A stretch of DNA of 64,000 nt from the NCBI GenBank assembly GCA_963718695.1, contig OY970371.1, positions 1 through 64,000 of the forward strand, read 5' to 3'. Below the pieces are notes generated by a model, which was given only the letters and a program-made list of their open reading frames with translations, was not told the origin of the DNA and searched no databases. Positions 25,613 to 33,780 of the stretch are shown here, piece after piece. Made by a program: the position numbers and the translations under genes. Within the stretch, counting starts at the first letter, position 1; every line of letters begins with the position of its first letter. The stretch comes from Manganitrophus sp963718695. GTDB lineage: Bacteria > Nitrospirota > Nitrospiria > SBBL01 > Manganitrophaceae.

Positions 25613-26338
25613 TCAAACTTCCAGCAGATGTCCCTCCGGCATTTCGTCCCATGTTCGTCCATCTAATGTCCGACCATTCTTTTTCTTCTGCACACCTCCC
25701 CATTGTTTAAAAAAGAAGGGTACCCTAGCCTTGATGCATTTGTCTCGAAGGTCTATCACCCACTGTGGATCCATTGGTTGAGCACCGGGACCACTTTCTC
25801 CGCCAACGATCACCCAATCAATTCCGAAGAGATTTATAGCACTGAGTGGTCCGAGTAAAGGCTCCAAGGATAAGAATTTTACGGTTGCCGAAATCTCTCG
25901 GAGGTGGTCAGCACGCCACAGGTACTTGTCGTTCTCAATTGATACTCCCATCCACACATTAGTAGGCCAGTTCAGTTTAGGGGCTAATTCCACCATCCTC
26001 TCCGAGCGCTTCGTCAGAATTTGAAACGTATGCCATGAGGCCTCTTCCATTGTGTGGAATACTTTCTTGATAAAGGAGAATGGAACATCCTCATGGAAGA
26101 GATCACTCATGCTGTTTACAAAGATTGTCCGTGGTTTCCTCCAAGTTAAGGGCAGGTTGAGGCGCTCTGGCCATAATCGGAGGTCAAACCCTTGCTCATA
26201 ATGGTGGCCTGAGATTCCTCTCCACCGTTCTGCAAAAACTTCGGCATAACAATGCTTGCAGCCGGGACTTATCTTTGTGCATCCGGTAACAGGATTCCAT
26301 GTTGCATTGGTCCACTCGATCTCCGAATTTAGACTCAT
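25613..26338 (-). CDS. Phage Gp37/Gp68-type three-Cys-motif protein (DUF5131)
   Basis: 241 residues. The N-terminal motif C-x6-C-x2-C (Cys20, Cys27, Cys30 in GCTKISPGCKHCYAE) resembles a radical-SAM-like iron-sulfur site, followed by RTIFVNSMSDLFHEDVP and IVGGESGPGAQP, typical of this family. From memory of the families, such genes are found beside tcmP, as here (4-bp overlap with the tcmP 3' fragment). Low GC relative to neighbours indicates transfer. The gene itself looks intact, but its translation partner upstream is interrupted by an IS, so expression may be impaired. Confidence 0.85.
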   Translation of the reverse strand: MSLNSEIEWTNATWNPVTGCTKISPGCKHCYAEVFAERWRGISGHHYEQGFDLRLWPERLNLPLTWRKPRTIFVNSMSDLFHEDVPFSFIKKVFHTMEEASWHTFQILTKRSERMVELAPKLNWPTNVWMGVSIENDKYLWRADHLREISATVKFLSLEPLLGPLSAINLFGIDWVIVGGESGPGAQPMDPQWVIDLRDKCIKARVPFFFKQWGGVQKKKNGRTLDGRTWDEMPEGHLLEV

Positions 26339-26820
26339 GGGTTTTTACCTCCAAGCCAGGGCTTGTTTGAAAGGAGCGTCTCATCATTCAGTTGGTTCGT
26401 ACGCCTTATTGTTCGTGGATCTGCGAATAACCTTTTCTCCTTGAAAACTAAATCCTTAATCATGTCACGATAGTCTTTGGAGCGGTATTGCAGGAAAAAG
26501 CTCGGAACAACTGATTCAATTATATCTGGTCTTTTTAATGGCCGACCTTCCACGACTTTGAGAATCTCTTTCTTTACCTCTTCTTGTGATCTGGGCTCAT
26601 AACGAGCTGGAGTCATGGAAAACAATAACCCCTCGCGGAATTGATTGAAATATGGTTCCAATGCAAGATTAGCTACGTCGTTCATATAGAGAACAGCTCG
26701 GCGGCTACGTGTTCCAAATATAAGATGGTACTTTGCTAGATCGTCAGTCGGGACCGACTCCCCGGAGTCATCTACCTCTTTTACCGGTATAGAGTAGGTA
26801 TACTGAAAGTAAGTTCGTAC
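26335..26820 (-). pseudogene. tcmP: tcmP, 3' fragment (split by IS)
   Basis: C-terminal 160 codons of a three-Cys-motif partner protein, reading without stop from the IS edge (26816) to 26335. An internal ATG (26685) would give only 116 residues. Joining this part to the 5' fragment through a single GTAC restores one continuous frame (…MQRV-RTYFQY…), giving an ancestral protein of about 402 residues. The stop overlaps the DUF5131 start by ATGA. Confidence 0.82.
26817..26820. repeat. Target-site duplication of IS copy 2 (left)
   Basis: GTAC directly abutting the IS end; matched by GTAC at 28030-28033 on the other side. Four-base duplications are usual for the IS407 group. Confidence 0.85.
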
Positions 26821-26853
26821 TGACCTTCCCCCCTTTTGTGTACCAGTCTACAG

Positions 26854-27672
26854 TTAGCGTCCGGTCAGGCAAGGGATCATGACTGCTTGCTTGGTGACAA
26901 ACTCCTGGGGAGTCATGTTACCCAGAGAGCTGTGTGGCCGATTCTGGTTGTAGTCCAACCGCCAAGTCTCAATTTTCTGTCTTGCATCTAACAGATCGAA
27001 AAAAAGATGCTGATTGAGGCACTCATCGCGAAAGCGTCCATTGAAGCTCTCAATATAGGCATTCTGATACGGCTTGCCCGGTTCAATGTAATGCAGCTTC
27101 ACTCCATTCTGGTGTGCCCATTGATCGAGCAGTCTTCCCGCAAACTCCGGCCCATTATCTGTACAGAGCACTTGGGGTAATCCTCGCTGCTGCACCAATT
27201 GGTCTAAAAACCTTGTCACCTGAGCGCCCCCGATAGAGCTGTCCACATAAATCCCGGGACACTCCCGAGAATAATCGTCCACCACCGTTAAGCAGCGAAT
27301 CCGTCTTCCATCAACCAAGACATCTGAGACAAAATCTAACGACCACCGAGCATTGACCGCTTGAGCTGCAACCAGTGGCACTCGCAATGCAGACACGCGC
27401 TTTCGCGGGGACCTTCTGCGCAAAGACAGCCGCTCTTGTCGATAGAGTCTCTCCACGCGCTTGTGATTGACATGATATCCCTCCCGCCTCAGTAGAACAC
27501 ATAGGCGAGGGCTTCCGTAGCGTGGCCGCAGCGCCGCCAACTCTAGAAGCCTTAGCCGAAGCACTTCATCCCGATTGGCACTTCTCTGATAATGGAAGCT
27601 TGATCGCGTCATCCCGATCAGCCGGCAGGCTCGACGCTCTGAGAACCCATACACTTGCATCGAATGCTTCAC
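26854..27672 (-). CDS. IS3-family transposase OrfB (copy 2)
   Basis: 272 residues, translation identical to the OrfB at 15266-16084, with intact DDE residues (WSLDFVSD, LCTDNGPEF, NAYIESFNG). Produced mainly as OrfAB by -1 slippage on the A6G tract at the end of orfA. Confidence 0.93.
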   Translation of the reverse strand: MKHSMQVYGFSERRACRLIGMTRSSFHYQRSANRDEVLRLRLLELAALRPRYGSPRLCVLLRREGYHVNHKRVERLYRQERLSLRRRSPRKRVSALRVPLVAAQAVNARWSLDFVSDVLVDGRRIRCLTVVDDYSRECPGIYVDSSIGGAQVTRFLDQLVQQRGLPQVLCTDNGPEFAGRLLDQWAHQNGVKLHYIEPGKPYQNAYIESFNGRFRDECLNQHLFFDLLDARQKIETWRLDYNQNRPHSSLGNMTPQEFVTKQAVMIPCLTGR

Positions 27673-27695
27673 AATCTCACGTCGCGCTACCGGCC

Positions 27696-27959
27696 TTAGA
27701 ACTTTTTTGCCAACACATCCTTCAGCGCCACCAAATCCAGCGCCTGTTCAGCGACCAACTGCTTGAGCCGACGGTTCTCCTCCTCCAGTTGCCGAAGCCG
27801 ACGCACTTCGCTGACTGCCATGCCGTTGTACTTCGTCCGCCAAGTGTAAAACGTCGCATCCGAGATCCCGTATTTGCGACAAATCTCTAGCACCTTCAAT
27901 CCCGCCTGCTGCTCCCTCAAAATCGAAAGAATCTGCTCCTCAGAAAATCGCTTCTTCAT
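27696..27959 (-). CDS. IS3-family transposase OrfA (copy 2)
   Basis: 87 residues, identical to the OrfA at 14979-15242: helix-turn-helix followed by a leucine-zipper-like coiled coil. Confidence 0.93.
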   Translation of the reverse strand: MKKRFSEEQILSILREQQAGLKVLEICRKYGISDATFYTWRTKYNGMAVSEVRRLRQLEEENRRLKQLVAEQALDLVALKDVLAKKF

Positions 27960-27991
27960 CTGCTCCCTCCAGGACCTGCCTCAATCGGAAG

Positions 27992-28756
27992 CTAGATTAT
28001 AACTGGTACAGTTTTCGGGGGAAAGGTCAGTACACGCTGCATATACGCATCGACTACAGCATCCTCTCGCTGAATTTTATCGAGTGCTGGATCGGTTACA
28101 ATTTGAATCCAGTAATCTCCACCCATGACTCTATCCACTGTGTCTACTTTTCCTTCTCTGACCTTGCGAGCCACTTCAGCACCGGAATCGGTATAGTTCC
28201 AGTTACCACTCATTCTCATGAAAGTTTTAAAACTGAAGTTAATGAGTACTTCAGTACTCTGGGACGGATTCCTCTCATAGATCTGTTTGACTGTTTCGAA
28301 GTCCAAATCTTTTATTCCATATGGGTCCAGATAGAAGAACAAGGTTGATCCCTTACCTATCTCCAGCGCACGGTTAAGAGCTTGCGGGAAGTCTGATAGT
28401 GGTTTTTCTGCTATTTTCTTGGTGATATAGACAGCTAAGCACTCCTCGAGTTCAATCCGGTGGGCCGGATGGGCATCTGAAAATATGCAGCCGATCCCAA
28501 CGCCTGGCTTAAGTGTTTTTTCTATTACCTTTGAGATAATCAAGGGTGACCCGTCCGATCCGTCTCCAAATCGGCCCGGACCGGAGAAGGCGTCTACGAT
28601 TATGATAGGACGACCACGATGCTGGACGGTCTTAAGATAGCAATCGATATAGCTTCCGACTATTCTGTCTTTAACTTTCGACCACTCGCGTTTTGCCTTG
28701 AAGAAGGGATGAACTTCTTCCGCCTTAGTTCCATACACCCGGTTGTCGTAGCTCAT
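27992..28756 (-). pseudogene. tcmP: tcmP, 5' fragment (three-Cys-motif partner protein)
   Basis: N-terminal about 242 codons of TcmP, then a short tail read into the IS left end (TFPPKTVPVII) and a stop. Visible motifs: IIIVDAFSGPGRF, resembling a nucleotide or SAM-binding strand-loop, and FFYLDPYGIKDL, both characteristic of this family. Low GC. With the 3' fragment it formed a gene directly upstream of and overlapping the DUF5131 gene. The family is of unknown function, found on mobile and phage-like segments. Confidence 0.85.
28030..28033. repeat. Target-site duplication of IS copy 2 (right)
   Basis: GTAC immediately after the IS right end, identical to 26817-26820. Confidence 0.85.
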
Positions 28757-28828
28757 CTTTGAACCTCTAGGGGTTTATTCTCAGTGTGCGGCGGTGATTA
28801 TATAATGTTAATCTCTTAATTGTCATTA

Positions 28829-29461
28829 TCAGAGCGCCGGCCGAATGAGGCTGACCACCTTCCCCAGAATTTGGAAGGAAGTGTCTTTTTCGGTGATGAC
28901 GATCGGATCGAAGTCGGCATTCTCCGGCTGGAGAATGCAGCTTCCCTTTTTTTTGATCAGCCGCTTCACCGTTGCCTCCCCTTCGAGCATCGCGACGACG
29001 ATCTCGCCGGAGTCGGCATCGGCCTGCCGTTTGACCAGTACCAGATCCCCATCGAGGATGCCGGCCTCCCGCATGCTCTCCCCGTTGACCTTCAGAAGAA
29101 ACGCTTCCCTCCCACGAATCAGCGAAGGATCGACCGTCAGATGACCAAGGAGATTTTCTTCGGCCAGGATCGGCTGTCCGGCGGCGACCCGTCCCAAAAT
29201 CGGGATTGCCCGGCCGGCGCCCTTCGATTGGACGGCCCTCGCTGTCTGCGATTGCGAGATGACTTCCAGCGCCCGGGCTCCCGGGCCTTTTCGCAGGTGT
29301 CCTTTGCGGATCAGCGCCGCCACATGCTTGAAGGCCCCGCGCGTTCCGACCATTCCGAAGTGACCTGCAATTTCACGCAGGGAGGGGGGGTAGCCTTTCT
29401 GCTCTACCGTTTGCTGGATAAAGGTGAGGATTTCTTGTTGCCGTGCCGTGATGGTATCCAT
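28829..29461 (-). CDS. lexA: LexA SOS repressor
   Basis: 210 residues. N-terminal winged helix starting TARQQEILTFIQ; self-cleavage site Ala94-Gly95 in GRVAAGQP; catalytic dyad Ser129 (NGESMREAG) and Lys166 (ATVKRLI). Represses SOS genes until RecA-stimulated autocleavage. A near-perfect palindrome overlaps its own start codon, consistent with autoregulation. The -10 box ends only 9 nt before the ATG, so the mRNA should be almost leaderless, and no ribosome site is visible. The TcmP/DUF5131/IS block now separates it from the RecA-like/polymerase operon downstream on the same strand. Confidence 0.95.
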   Translation of the reverse strand: MDTITARQQEILTFIQQTVEQKGYPPSLREIAGHFGMVGTRGAFKHVAALIRKGHLRKGPGARALEVISQSQTARAVQSKGAGRAIPILGRVAAGQPILAEENLLGHLTVDPSLIRGREAFLLKVNGESMREAGILDGDLVLVKRQADADSGEIVVAMLEGEATVKRLIKKKGSCILQPENADFDPIVITEKDTSFQILGKVVSLIRPAL

Positions 29462-29472
29462 ATGAATACCAT
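29451..29472 (-). promoter_or_regulatory. Probable LexA operator at the lexA start
   Basis: 22-bp inverted repeat with one mismatched pair, half-sites ATGGTAT and ATACCAT, centred on CATATG and covering the start codon. Core read on the minus strand is GGTATTCATATGGATACC. It agrees at all but one fixed position with the GGTT-N2-C-N4-G-N3-ACC box I recall for Geobacter LexA. Binding is inference. Confidence 0.6.
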
Positions 29473-29500
29473 TCTAGCCGAAGGAATTGGAAAGTGTCAA
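29471..29500 (-). promoter_or_regulatory. lexA promoter
   Basis: Minus-strand TTGACA (29500-29495), 18-bp spacer, TAGAAT (29476-29471). The -10 abuts the palindromic operator, so bound repressor would block initiation. Confidence 0.75.
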
Positions 29501-29694
29501 GCGGAAATTCCGAAGAGGGGTATTGAAACGCGTCTGGACGATATTGCAGCCCGCGGCGAAAAACGTAAGGAGTAGGGCTGGGAAAGGAACGCAGCACTTT
29601 CTATGGGCAGATTGAGGCGGTGATGGGTTGTATGAGGAAATTGAGTCGCTCTGGAAAACGGCGCGACCACGACCCTAAAAAAGATTAAATCTTA

Positions 29695-29722
29695 TTGACA
29701 ACATGATTGGAGTCGTGATACT
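29695..29722 (+). promoter_or_regulatory. Promoter for riboswitch-controlled transcript
   Basis: TTGACA (29695-29700), 16-bp spacer, GATACT (29717-29722). Lies about 75 bp upstream of the riboswitch aptamer. The stretch from lexA to here holds no gene that I can support. Confidence 0.5.
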
Positions 29723-29798
29723 CCTAAAAATGTTTTTTAGATCGCTCAAGCGCCGTCGAGCGGTTTATGCCGCGTTGATCGTGAAGGATTTGTGATTC

Positions 29799-29886
29799 CC
29801 TTTGTTCAGAGCAAACCTGTCGAAAGACGGGGACGCAGAGCAACGGGGCTAAAGCTGTAAAGCCATGCCCGCCGAGCCGCCAAAGG
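29799..29886 (+). promoter_or_regulatory. Cyclic-di-GMP-I (GEMM-I) riboswitch aptamer
   Basis: Class-defining elements in order: AGCAAACC, a GAAA-capped hairpin CCTGTC-GAAA-GACGGG, the conserved GGACGCAGAGC core, GGGGCTAAAGC, and TAAAGCCATGCCCGCCGAGCC closing the second stem. Outer stem P1 can form between CCTTTG (29799-29804) and CAAAGG (29881-29886). That strand runs into the left arm of the terminator that follows, so ligand binding and termination probably compete; an ON switch is suggested but not proven. Controls the downstream fibronectin-III surface protein. Confidence 0.88.
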
Positions 29887-29908
29887 ATTTTTTTGGCGGC
29901 TTTTTTTT
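29876..29908 (+). terminator. Intrinsic terminator of the c-di-GMP riboswitch
   Basis: GCCGCC (29876-29881) pairs with GGCGGC (29895-29900), followed by eight T. Located between aptamer and coding region, as expected for transcriptional control. Confidence 0.85.
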
Positions 29909-29929
29909 GTGCATGGGAGATTTGCAGCG

Positions 29930-30778
29930 ATGCGAAATCGGTCAAAAAGACAAAACATTCCCCGGGCGCTTTTTCTGGTTCTCTTATTCCTTTTTTGTAA
30001 GACCTCTCCCGCTTTTGCAGGCGATGCAATCTTATCCTGGACTCCCAACACAGATTCGGATCTGGCCGGATACAAGGTCTATTACGGAACCGTCTCCAGG
30101 CGTTACGGAGCACCGATCACGGTCGGCAATCAGACCGCGTACACGGTCACCGGCCTGGGGCTGGGAACCTACTACTTCGTCCTCACCGCCTATGACGCTG
30201 CCGGAAACGAGAGTGCTTTTTCGAACGAGATCAGTAAAACGTTTTTAGATACGTCTGCGCCCGTCTCCGGTAACACGCCACCGGAGGATGCTCAATCCTC
30301 CGATATGACGCCTCCGGCGGATGTTCAACATTTCTCTGCGGTTCCCGGAGACCGGGAGATCACGCTGCAATGGATCAACCTGCCGGACGTTGATTTCGCG
30401 GGGGTTCTCATCCGCTATCGGACCGATCGCTACCCGAGTGGTCTTAACGACGGCGAACTTCTCGGAGATTTCACGGGATTACCCAATCAGAGCATGAGCG
30501 TAACTCAGTCAAGCCTGGAGAACGGCGTCACCTACTACTATGCCGCCGCTTCCTACGATCTCCATGAGAATCGTCAATCTACCGCCCACGCTTCCGCTTC
30601 CCCCTTTTCTTTAATCAGTCAAATCGACGACGAACAAAATCAGGCGGCCGCCGGCGGGGGAGGTTGTGCAATGCGCTTTCCGCAGAAGGAAAATCTTCCC
30701 GGCCCCATGCAAGCGGCCGAAATACCGCTCTTGCTGGGTCTTTTCCTCTTCATGTTTCTGAAAAGGAGATTCAGATGA
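29930..30778 (+). CDS. Fibronectin type III surface protein with Cys-type C-terminal sorting signal
   Basis: 282 residues from ATG 29930 (a GTG seven codons earlier lies too close to the terminator). Signal peptide ends about AFAG. Two FnIII domains follow (about 32-110, with LSWTPNTDSDLAGYKVYYG, and 125-215, with ITLQWINLPDVDFAGVLIRY). The C-terminus has GGGGC, about 20 residues of linker, a hydrophobic helix (IPLLLGLFLFMFL) and KRR, the layout of Cys-containing sorting signals such as JDVT/MYXO-CTERM, so it is probably processed and surface-displayed. Expression is gated by the upstream c-di-GMP riboswitch, pointing to an adhesion or biofilm-related role (inference). Confidence 0.85.
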   Translation: MRNRSKRQNIPRALFLVLLFLFCKTSPAFAGDAILSWTPNTDSDLAGYKVYYGTVSRRYGAPITVGNQTAYTVTGLGLGTYYFVLTAYDAAGNESAFSNEISKTFLDTSAPVSGNTPPEDAQSSDMTPPADVQHFSAVPGDREITLQWINLPDVDFAGVLIRYRTDRYPSGLNDGELLGDFTGLPNQSMSVTQSSLENGVTYYYAAASYDLHENRQSTAHASASPFSLISQIDDEQNQAAAGGGGCAMRFPQKENLPGPMQAAEIPLLLGLFLFMFLKRRFR

Positions 30779-30960
30779 GGATGCACTTCTGTACCTCAAC
30801 TTCCTCCCGGTCGCATCGGAGAGGATCCGTTTTCGGACTGAAGTCGATTAGGAATTGATTTTGAAATATTCAGCGCTGATAATGCATCAGAGACGAGAAT
30901 CCAAGAAGCGGCAGTCCCCCCCTTCGCGCTCGCTGTCGTGTAAGGGGCCTTCGTGTGGGT

Positions 30961-31644
30961 TCACCCTTCCTCTCGATTTCCTCCCACCACCAGCGTAATC
31001 TCCCCCTTCATCGTCCTCTTCCCAATTTTCTCCAGCGCCTCCGTCACCGTTCCCCGAATGAACTCCTCGAACATCTTCGTCATCTCCCGCGCAACGACAA
31101 CGGGCCGGTCGCCAAGGATGGTTTTGATCTCCTCCAGCAGCGCGACGATCCGAAACGGCGATTCGTAGAAGATCAGCGTCCGCGGATCGGGCTTGAGTTG
31201 TTCCAGCTTTCGTGCGCGGGCTCCTTTCTTTTTTGGCAGGAAACCTTCGAAGAGGAATCGGTCGGGCGGAAGGCCGGAGACGGCCAGCGCCGCGATGGCG
31301 GCGGCGGGGCCGGGGATCGGGCTGACGGGGAGGCCGGCGCGGATCGCCTCGCGGATCAGATAAAAACCGGGGTCGGAGAGAGTCGGCGTGCCGGCGTCGG
31401 CGACAATGGCGATTGATGCGCCCTCCGTCATTTTGGAGATGAGGACCGGCGTTTTTTCTTCTTTGTTGAAGTCGTGATAACTGGTGAGGGTGGTGTGGAT
31501 GTCGAAATGGGAGAGGAGTTTTTGGGTGTGGCGGGTGTCTTCCGCGGCGATGATCGCAACCTCTTTCAAGATGCGGAGCGCCCGGAGGGTGATGTCTTCG
31601 AGGTTGCCGATCGGGGTGCTGACGACGTAGAGCGTTCCCGACAT
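30961..31644 (-). CDS. rsmI: 16S rRNA (cytidine-1402 2'-O)-methyltransferase
   Basis: 227 residues from ATG 31644, where homology to the family begins (GTLYVVSTPIGNLEDIT); the open frame extends upstream but that part overlaps gmhA. The tetrapyrrole-methylase fold is shown by AEDTRHTQKLL, ADAGTPTLSDPG and PGPAAAIAALAVSGLP; FYESPFRI is also diagnostic. Methylates the ribose of C1402 in the decoding centre. 14 bp downstream of gmhA, likely co-transcribed. Confidence 0.95.
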   Translation of the reverse strand: MSGTLYVVSTPIGNLEDITLRALRILKEVAIIAAEDTRHTQKLLSHFDIHTTLTSYHDFNKEEKTPVLISKMTEGASIAIVADAGTPTLSDPGFYLIREAIRAGLPVSPIPGPAAAIAALAVSGLPPDRFLFEGFLPKKKGARARKLEQLKPDPRTLIFYESPFRIVALLEEIKTILGDRPVVVAREMTKMFEEFIRGTVTEALEKIGKRTMKGEITLVVGGNREEG

Positions 31645-31658
31645 GGAGGGTCCGAGGG

Positions 31659-32243
31659 TTAAGAGATCTGCTGTTCCAACAGCAAGCAGAGGAGGTGGCC
31701 GATCATGATGTGCGATTCTTGGATCCGGGCGGTGTTGGACGAAGGGACTTTTAAACAGAGATCGGTTTGCGAGGCGAGCTTGCCCCCCTTCTCGCCGGTC
31801 AATCCGATCGTCTTCGCCCCTTTCGACTTGGCGGCGGCAATCCCCTCCAGGACATTCGGGGAATTTCCGCTGGTGCTGATGCCGATGACCACGTCGGCCG
31901 GCTGGACCCACGCCTCGACCTGCCGCGAGAAAATCTTATCGTAGCCATAATCGTTGCCGATGGCGGTGAGGGTCGAGGTGTTGGTCGTGAGCGCAATGGC
32001 GGGGAGGGCGCGCCGCTCCCGTTCGAAGCGTCCGACCAATTCCGCGGCGATGTGCTGGGCATCGCCGGCGCTCCCGCCGTTTCCGAAAAGAACGAGTTTG
32101 CCGCCGTTGCGATAAGACGCCACAATCCAGGCAGCCGCTTGAGCGATCTCCGGGATCATCGTTCGAACGATACTTTCTTTGACCTGGATGCTCTCCAGAA
32201 TCGTCCGCCGAATGATCTCCCCTGACTGTTCAGAAATTCCCAT
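31659..32243 (-). CDS. gmhA: Phosphoheptose isomerase (SIS domain)
   Basis: 194 residues from ATG 32243, preceded by AGGTGAG; a GTG two codons earlier is an alternative. The SIS domain is visible: FGNGGSAGDAQHIAAEL, GISTSGNSPNVL, IGLTGEKGG, and C-terminal QESHIMIGHLL with the active-site Glu/His. Converts sedoheptulose 7-phosphate to glycero-manno-heptose 7-phosphate for LPS inner core, implying an outer membrane. Divergent from ugd, another surface-sugar gene. Confidence 0.92.
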   Translation of the reverse strand: MGISEQSGEIIRRTILESIQVKESIVRTMIPEIAQAAAWIVASYRNGGKLVLFGNGGSAGDAQHIAAELVGRFERERRALPAIALTTNTSTLTAIGNDYGYDKIFSRQVEAWVQPADVVIGISTSGNSPNVLEGIAAAKSKGAKTIGLTGEKGGKLASQTDLCLKVPSSNTARIQESHIMIGHLLCLLLEQQIS

Positions 32244-32336
32244 ACTCACCTATTTTAGTCATGTCTAAATGGGCTAAGCCTACACGTTTATTCTAATGGA
32301 GTCAACGAACAAGTGGTCCGAAAATCGATCTTTTCC

Positions 32337-32365
32337 TTGTCAATTATCTCTCTTTCTCGTATACT
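32337..32365 (+). promoter_or_regulatory. ugd promoter
   Basis: TTGTCA (32337-32342), 17-bp spacer, TATACT (32360-32365); ATG follows 28 bp later with GGAGGG in between. Confidence 0.65.
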
Positions 32366-32393
32366 TCCTAGATCAATCACGGAGGGAGTTCCA

Positions 32394-33707
32394 ATGAATA
32401 TTGCTGTGATCGGCTCCGGCTATGTCGGCCTCGTCACCGGGGCCTGTTTCGCAGAGTTCGGCGTCAATGTGACCTGCGTCGACAAGGAAGAAGCGAAGAT
32501 CGCCGCCCTCAAAAAAGGGATCATCCCGATTTATGAGCCTGGGTTAGAAGAGCTGGTCAAGAAGAACGTGCAGAACAAGCGGCTCTCCTTCAGCACCGAT
32601 ACCGTTGCGGCGATCCAGGGGGCGCTGGTGATTTTTATCGCCGTCGGGACCCCCGATCGGGGCGACGGCTTCGCCGATCTCTCCTATATTGAGAAGGTCG
32701 CCGAGATGATCGCCGAACATATGAACGGCTACAAGGTGATCGTGACCAAAAGCACCGTCCCCGTTGGAACCGGCGACCGGCTTCGCTCCATTATCGGCAG
32801 CAAGCAGAAAGAGCATTTTGATTTTGATGTCGTCTCAAACCCCGAGTTTTTGCGGGAGGGATCGGCAATTGAGGATTTCCTCCGGCCCAATCGGGTGGTG
32901 ATCGGCGCCAAAAGCCAGCAGGCGATCGCCATCATGCGCGATCTCTACCGTCCGCTCTATTTAATTGAAACCCCGCTGCATATTACCGATATCCCGACGG
33001 CCGAAATGATCAAGTATGCCGCGAATGCCTTCCTGGCGACGAAGATTTCCTTCATCAATGAAATCGCCAACCTCTGCGAGGGGGTGGGGGCGAACGTTCA
33101 GGACGTCGCCAAGGGAATGGGACTCGACGGCCGGATCGGCTCCAAGTTTTTACACCCCGGTCCCGGTTTCGGCGGCTCCTGTTTTCCGAAAGATGTTTCG
33201 GCGCTCGATAAGATTGCGCAGAAAAGCGGCTACGAATTCAAGATCGTCAAAGCGGTCATCGAGGTGAATCGGCAGCAACGGGAAAGAATGATCGCGAAGA
33301 TCGAGAAAGAGGTCGGCAGTTTTAAAGGGAAGCAGATCGGAATCCTCGGCCTCTCCTTTAAACCGAATACGGACGACATGCGGGAGGCGCCGTCCGTCGC
33401 CATCATCCGCGCCCTTCAAGAGCGGGGGGCCAAGATCATTGCGCATGATCCGGCCGCCATGGAAGAGTCAAAGAAGGTGCTGAAAGAGGTGACCTATGCC
33501 GCCGATCCCTATGCGGTGGCCGATGGATCGGATGCGATCATCCTGATGACCGAATGGAATCCGTTCCGGAACCTCGATTTGGATCAGATCAAGAAGAAGT
33601 TAAAATCTCCGATCTTCATTGACCTTCGAAACGTCTACGAGCCAAAAAAAATGGCCGCCCTCGGTTTCCAATACACCAGCGTGGGACGGCCGACCCCGGC
33701 GCAATAA
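32394..33707 (+). CDS. ugd: UDP-glucose 6-dehydrogenase
   Basis: 437 residues from ATG 32394 (GGAGGGAG ribosome site; the open frame extends 27 codons upstream across the promoter). Rossmann motif AVIGSGYVGL, TKSTVPVGTG, NPEFLREGSA, active-site Cys in GPGFGGSCFPKD, and LSFKPNTDDMREAPS. Oxidises UDP-glucose to UDP-glucuronate for polysaccharide or LPS. Ends in an AGCGG/CCGCT hairpin region. Confidence 0.96.
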   Translation: MNIAVIGSGYVGLVTGACFAEFGVNVTCVDKEEAKIAALKKGIIPIYEPGLEELVKKNVQNKRLSFSTDTVAAIQGALVIFIAVGTPDRGDGFADLSYIEKVAEMIAEHMNGYKVIVTKSTVPVGTGDRLRSIIGSKQKEHFDFDVVSNPEFLREGSAIEDFLRPNRVVIGAKSQQAIAIMRDLYRPLYLIETPLHITDIPTAEMIKYAANAFLATKISFINEIANLCEGVGANVQDVAKGMGLDGRIGSKFLHPGPGFGGSCFPKDVSALDKIAQKSGYEFKIVKAVIEVNRQQRERMIAKIEKEVGSFKGKQIGILGLSFKPNTDDMREAPSVAIIRALQERGAKIIAHDPAAMEESKKVLKEVTYAADPYAVADGSDAIILMTEWNPFRNLDLDQIKKKLKSPIFIDLRNVYEPKKMAALGFQYTSVGRPTPAQ

Positions 33708-33780
33708 AAAGCGGTCAGCGGTCCGCTTTCAGCAGTCAGCCAAATATTCTTAAGCTGAGCGCTGACGGCTGATCGCTTGT

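Larger units (their letters stand above)
26821..28029 (-). mobile_element. IS3-family (IS407-like) insertion sequence, copy 2
   Basis: 1,209 bp, same length and same translated proteins as copy 1 but inverted. Ends read TGACCTTCCCCCC (26821) and, inward from the right, TGACCTTTCCCCC. Flanked by GTAC direct repeats. It interrupts tcmP, and since excision of the element plus one GTAC restores the frame exactly, the insertion is recent. Confidence 0.96.
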
